The notes beneath the pieces were generated by a model, which made no database searches, was not told where the DNA came from, and saw only the letters and a list, made by a program, of their open reading frames with translations. Positions 59,991-64,000 of a DNA stretch of 64,000 nt are shown here, piece after piece (within the stretch, counting starts at the first letter, position 1; each line of letters starts with the position of its first letter). Origin of the DNA: Helianthus annuus (Eukaryota; Streptophyta; Magnoliopsida; Asterales; Asteraceae); NCBI RefSeq assembly GCF_002127325.2, contig NC_035448.2, forward strand, positions 60,379,577-60,443,576, written 5' to 3'. The position numbers and the translations under genes were made by a program.

Positions 59991-62900
59991 ATGGACGATT
60001 TCGGTATTCTAGCTCGAGATTTCGGATATAAACCCCAAGGAAAGTCCGCTCCCATGAAATCCGCCACCGGAGACTTCCGTACGCGACCTCCATCATCGCC
60101 GTCGCCTTTTTCCGACGATCGGATATTCAACGATCGTAGTTTCACCGGCAGTAACCCTAGATCGACACCGGTGACGTCCGATATCGATTACGATTCGATT
60201 TTCAACAATTCGTCATCTGCGAATAGTAATACTATTAATAACGAGTCTAGGTTTAAATCCACGTCTTCGAATTTGCCGGTTTATGATAAGCCGGTTTATG
60301 ATGACGATATTTTCGAAGGATTGCCTGGAATGAAGAACAAATCTATGTATTCTTCTGCTCCGACGAGATTTGATGATGATATTTTTGCGTCGGTGAACGC
60401 TTCGCCGCCTAAACGGAGTCAACATAGTAAACAGAGTGATGGTTTTGATGATCTGTTAGGGAATCTAGGTCGAACGGAGAAGGTTGAGCCGGTGAAGCAT
60501 AAGGCTGGGAGGAATCTAGGTCAACAGAGTGATCATTTTGATGATTTGTTTTCTGGATTTGGAAGCGGTGGTCCTGCGGCCAGTAATAGGTACTGTGGTT
60601 TCAGTATTTATGGATTTATATTGCTGCATTTTGATCAATTAGGTTATTTTGAGCATAAGAAGTATGATCTTTGATAGTATAAGGAAATTTAGTGGTTTTT
60701 GGTTTAATTTGTGTAACCTTTAGTTTGCATTGTTGCTAGCTTTTCTTATGGATTAAGATATTTGAAGTGAAACTAATGAGTTTAACTTAGAAAGTTCATT
60801 TGTATGTGTATGTGCATTAGTTATAGAAAACCTGATGTATTAGCTATTTGGTTATGAGTTTGAATTAATGTTGAAAAATGCCTGGGTCATGGGATCTAAC
60901 TGTATTTTTTAAGCAGGATATGCTACGTTTTACTTGACGTAGTTTCTATTTACAAATTCCACTCGTAATGTGGGATGATAATGAACGCATAGATAGATGC
61001 ACAAGTTATTGCTTTCATGCTCATGCTAATCTTTCCTCATTCCTTTAGAATTGTGTAATTTCGAAAAGTGGATAACACTAATTGTACTCTGGAATGCATT
61101 AGGGTGTTTCAACATTCATGTAAAAATTTGGTTAAAATCCCACTTTAATATGTGTAACACATAGTAATTAGTTGCATTTAGAAAATTCATCCGTATTGAG
61201 TATGTGCATTATTAATTCTAAAATCAAATTATTTAGTCATTTAGTCATCAGTTAAGTCGACTTAAAATAATTGTGGAAGATTGCCTGGGTCATGGGACAC
61301 TGGGATCTCACTGTATCTCTTAAGCCGTATATAGTTTTACTTCTGGGTTAGTCTCTGTCTACAAATTCTACCCATATTTTGGAATGATAATGAGCTCATA
61401 GGTAGATGATGCACAAGTTATAACTTTTATGTTCATGCTCCTTCATCCCTATAGAATTGTGTATTTTGTTTAAGTAGATAATGCCATGTGAAAATTTTAT
61501 GAAATCACATTTTTAATATGTATAACACATAGTATTTATTATGACATGTGTAACAAATAAGACGCTTTTTTCTCACAGATCGGATTCAGAGTCAGTGCCA
61601 AAATCATCTAACAGCACAAAGGCAACTTCTAATGCAACAGATGATCCATTTGTGGTTCTAGAGTCGACGTCAACCCGTACGGGTTCATCCCAGGGTGCTT
61701 TCATCGATCCACTGAAATCAATTCCTAAGGTTAGTAAATCTCAAAGCACAAATGCTGGAAGATCACCAGTAAAGAGCAGTATGTTTGATGACTTAGACCC
61801 CCTTCATGAATTTGGTAAGCCTGCACCTGCGTTCTCAAGTGAGAATAATAACCGAAAGAACGATCAAAGTCCTTCCAAAGGAGCTTCGAGTATGGGCCGA
61901 TCAAAAAGTTCAACACGTAGAGAGCCAACAGAGAAATCTTCTTTTATATATCCTGATAGCCAATCACAGAACGATTTTCAAGATACTCAGCAACCAATTT
62001 TTGACATGCCACCTGTCAATCGGGCTACATCTCCACCTTCATATACCGACTCAAATTCTCAAGCGGCCATGTCTCCCTCATCAGAAGAAAACGATATATG
62101 GCTCACTGTGTCTGAAATACCTCTGTTCACACAACCTACGAGAGCTCCACCACCTTCAAGACCACCGCCTCCAATACCAAGACGTTCTTCAAAATCTGAA
62201 AGAGTACATTTTGCTTCAAATACCAGAACATTCGAGAATGATTCCCCCAATTATGCTAAATACACTCAAAGTTCTAACCCTTTCCAATCTCCAGCCAAGA
62301 GTCATATGGCTTCTCCACTAGATGAGTTTGAGAATTTTGCAATGGGTGGGAGTGGGACCCACGAAAACGGTGAGAACAATGCTTACGGTGAAGAGATTGA
62401 TTCAAACTCAGCTGCTGCTGCAATGAAGGATGCTATGGACAGGGCTGAGGCTAAATTTAGGCATGCAAAGGAAGTAAGGGAACGAGAACATGCAAAAGCT
62501 TCTAGAAATAAAGAATCTGTGAAACCACAAAACGATGAAACGTCCACAGAAGAGGCAAAACGGCAACAAAGAGAGAAGGAAGAACGAGAACGAGAGCGAG
62601 AGAAAATTAGACTTGAAAGAGAAAGAGAAAGACAAGCTGTGGAGAGAGCTACACGGGAAGCGCGTGAAAGAGCAGCAGCTGAGGCCCGTGAGAAAGCATC
62701 TGCTGAAGCGCGATTAAAGGCTGAACGTGCTGCAGTTCAAAGGGCACAAGCAGAGGCGCGTGAGAGGGCAGCTATTGATGCAAAAGAAAGAGCAGAACGA
62801 GCTGCGAGGGAAGCCAGGGAGCGGGCTTCAGCAGAAGCTAGTGAGAAGGCTGCTGCAGAAGCCAGAGAGAAAGCAGCCAGGGAGAAAGCTGCTGTTGCAA

Positions 62901-64000
62901 AAGCTGAAGCAGATGCACGGCGTAGAGCAGAACGTGCTGCTGTTGATAAGGTTGCTGCCGAGGCTAGAGAGAGAGCTGCTGCTGAAGCTAGAGATAGGGC
63001 TGCCGCCGCTGCTGCCGCCAAGATCAACCAACAAAAGAATGATAATGACCTTGAATCATTCTTCAGTTCTCGACCAAGCAGTGCCCCAAGACCCAGGCCA
63101 ACTTCTGTGAGTGTGTGTGTAAAAGTTTGGCCAGTTTTGCAACTTTCGTCCAAAGGTTTGTTTTTCCGCATCTTAATCCAAAAGGTTTGAAATCTTGCCA
63201 TTTTCATCTGGCTCGTTAACTCCATTTTTCTCTGTTAAGCCTGAGGTATTTTCGTCTTTAACTTAAAGGGCAATTTGGTTTTTTGAATACTTGTACATTA
63301 TGCTAAATGCTTGTACATAAAGTGAAAAAGACCGAATTGCCCTTTAAGTTAACAAAAAAGATGGAAATACCCCTGACTTAACGGAGAAAAATGGATGGAG
63401 TTAACGAGACGGATGAAAATGGCAAGATTTCAAACCTTTTGGATCCAGATGCGGAAAAACAAACCTTTGTATGAAAGTCCCAAAACTGGCCAAACCTGAG
63501 GGACGAAAATGACATTTTACTCACATATATGTAGGGATGGGTTAAAATGAGAACCACCTTAGATGTGAGAACTAGGCCATCCAAAAGGTTTTTCCGAAAT
63601 TTTTTTTCTCAAAAGTCATAAAAAATATCATTTGTTTCAGCAAAATAAATAAATAAATAAAAAAATGCCGCATACCCACATTTACATGAGCGTAAAAAAA
63701 TATTTATCTTTGTACAAAATTTACACCAGCGCGTAAAAAAACTTGCATTAGTCAAAACTACCGACTCGACAATTTTTTTACTTATTTTTTACAGATGTGT
63801 TTATAATATTTTCATCTACGTTTGTGCAAAAAAATTTTGGCCCAACTTGCGCGGGATCAAAAAGTTCTCACGGTTCTCGCAACTCGTGGTGGTTTTCATT
63901 TGAACCGAGCCCTATATATATATATATCATGGGTTTAGTTATATATGTATATATCATGGGTTTAGTTTAAAATTAACTTCTATAATTGTAATGCAGGAAC
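59991..64000 (+). CDS. Auxilin-related J-protein, 5' part (exons 1-2 and start of exon 3; introns included in span)
   Basis: Exon 1 59991-60589, intron 60590-61578, exon 2 61579-63106, intron 63107-63996, exon 3 from 63997. Start MDDFGILARDFGYKPQGKSA is the conserved opening of plant auxilin-related proteins, with ATG in good context (CAAATGG). 709 residues are encoded before exon 3. Visible are repeated clathrin/adaptor-type motifs (DDIFEG, DDLLGNLG, DDLFSGFG, DDPFVVL about 220, DPLHEF), WLTVSEIPLFTQPT about 372, a Pro-rich stretch (APPPSRPPPP), and an Ala/Glu/Arg helix at about 477-683. Auxilins recruit Hsc70 through a C-terminal J domain to strip clathrin from vesicles; that domain is beyond the window. 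The Arabidopsis relatives are the auxilin-related proteins; exact orthology not claimed. Confidence 0.93.
60590..61578 (+). other. Intron 1 of the auxilin-related gene
   Basis: Donor AATAG|GTACTG and acceptor TTTTTTCTCACAG|ATCGG, phase 2, 989 bp, T-rich. Joining gives Arg then SDSESVPKS, continuous with the exon 2 frame. It contains two diverged copies of a segment of about 350 bp (TGCCTGGGTCATGGGA... at about 60881 and 61280, each followed by TAAGC...TTTTACTT and ATGATAATGA), so the intron grew by an internal duplication. Confidence 0.88.
63107..63526. mobile_element. Foldback MITE with long inverted arms in intron 2
   Basis: The left arm (from about 63124: AGTTTGGCCAGTTTTGC, CAAAGGTTTGTTTTTCCGC, AAAAGGTTTGAAATCTTGCC, GTTAACTCCA) is repeated inverted in the right arm up to about 63525. 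The arms are about 190 bp and the whole about 420 bp. The right end, read inverted, is GTGAGTAAAATG; the left end starts GTGAGTGTGTG exactly at the exon boundary. No coding capacity. Confidence 0.82.
63534..63912. mobile_element. Second MITE in intron 2, TA-flanked
   Basis: Left end TAGGGATGGGTTAAAATGAG (63532 on), AACCACC; right end inverted: GGTGGTTTTCATTTGAACC then GAGCCCTA (to 63914). GTGAGAACT and AGTTCTCAC also pair. About 380 bp between flanking TA dinucleotides, AT-rich middle, no ORF. Superfamily uncertain (Tc1/mariner-like by the TA, not shown). Confidence 0.72.

Larger units (their letters stand above)
63107..63996 (+). other. Intron 2 of the auxilin-related gene
   Basis: Donor ACTTCT|GTGAGT, phase 0; acceptor ATTGTAATGCAG|GAAC at the window edge. 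890 bp made almost wholly of two MITEs and a TATATA-rich tail in which ATATATCATGGGTTTAGTT occurs twice (about 63923 and 63949). Confidence 0.82.

Noticed and set aside
61541..61578. ATG start upstream of exon 2 (MTCVTNKTLF...)
   Set aside because: Intron 1 sequence; TTTTTTCTCACAG is a clear acceptor and exon 1 joins in frame.
62737..63225. 162-codon minus-strand frame, Ala/Ser-rich
   Set aside because: Antisense of the repetitive helix exon of the auxilin-related gene.

Overview
This is plant nuclear DNA, almost certainly from a eudicot and probably from the daisy family (Asteraceae). The evidence is the Tekay-type chromovirus retrotransposons with 2-4 kb LTRs, SIRE-like Copia elements, a hAT remnant, foldback MITEs, GT-AG introns and a plant-type auxilin-related gene. 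The family assignment is inference from overall repeat character; I could not run a search.

Positions 1-56249 are one nested stack of LTR retrotransposons. The oldest layer, E1 (Ty3/gypsy), supplies gag-pol at 1-1018 and 4696-7121 and a 3' LTR at 7158-7668 plus 28176-29461. Into E1 went: S1, a solo LTR (1019-4690, TSD TCATC); E2, a complete but dead gypsy element (7669-28170, TSD CTAAG/CTAGG); and E4, a gag-only gypsy derivative with 3.6 kb LTRs (5' LTR begins 29462, 3' LTR begins 53004). E2 was later hit by E3 (12732-22077, TSD TTGTA), which is young and intact: its two 2106-bp LTRs differ at one base that I can see and its polyprotein is open. The 5' LTR of E4 was hit by Copia-1 (29641-40233, TSD CRTAA), a minus-strand solo LTR S2 (41585-43088, TSD CTTGT) and solo LTR S3 (43132-47388, TSD CTTAG). 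S3 itself holds solo LTR S4 (45056-45931, TSD GGTTG). The 3' LTR of E4 is cut by Copia-2 (54040-56249).

Copia-2 breaks off inside gag and is joined directly to the 3' end of a decayed minus-strand hAT transposase gene (56250-57590). From 57591 to 59990 lies AT-rich intergenic DNA with short repeats. The only host gene is an auxilin-related (clathrin-uncoating) J-protein gene on the plus strand from 59991 to beyond the window end. Exons 1 and 2 are complete, the first 4 bases of exon 3 are present, and the J domain lies outside. Two foldback MITEs fill its second intron.

The observation most worth pursuing cuts across families. Nearly every LTR family here carries its own vocabulary of short CG-centred, often palindromic motifs, repeated just upstream of the LTR TATA box and, in several families, again in the transcribed leader. 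The motif differs between families but the layout recurs. Other notable points are a 22-bp hairpin capped by a GAAA loop in the 3' non-coding part of Copia-1, a probable 86-bp intron in the E3 gag, a conserved palindrome before every gypsy polypurine tract, and a MITE edge that coincides with a splice donor of the host gene.
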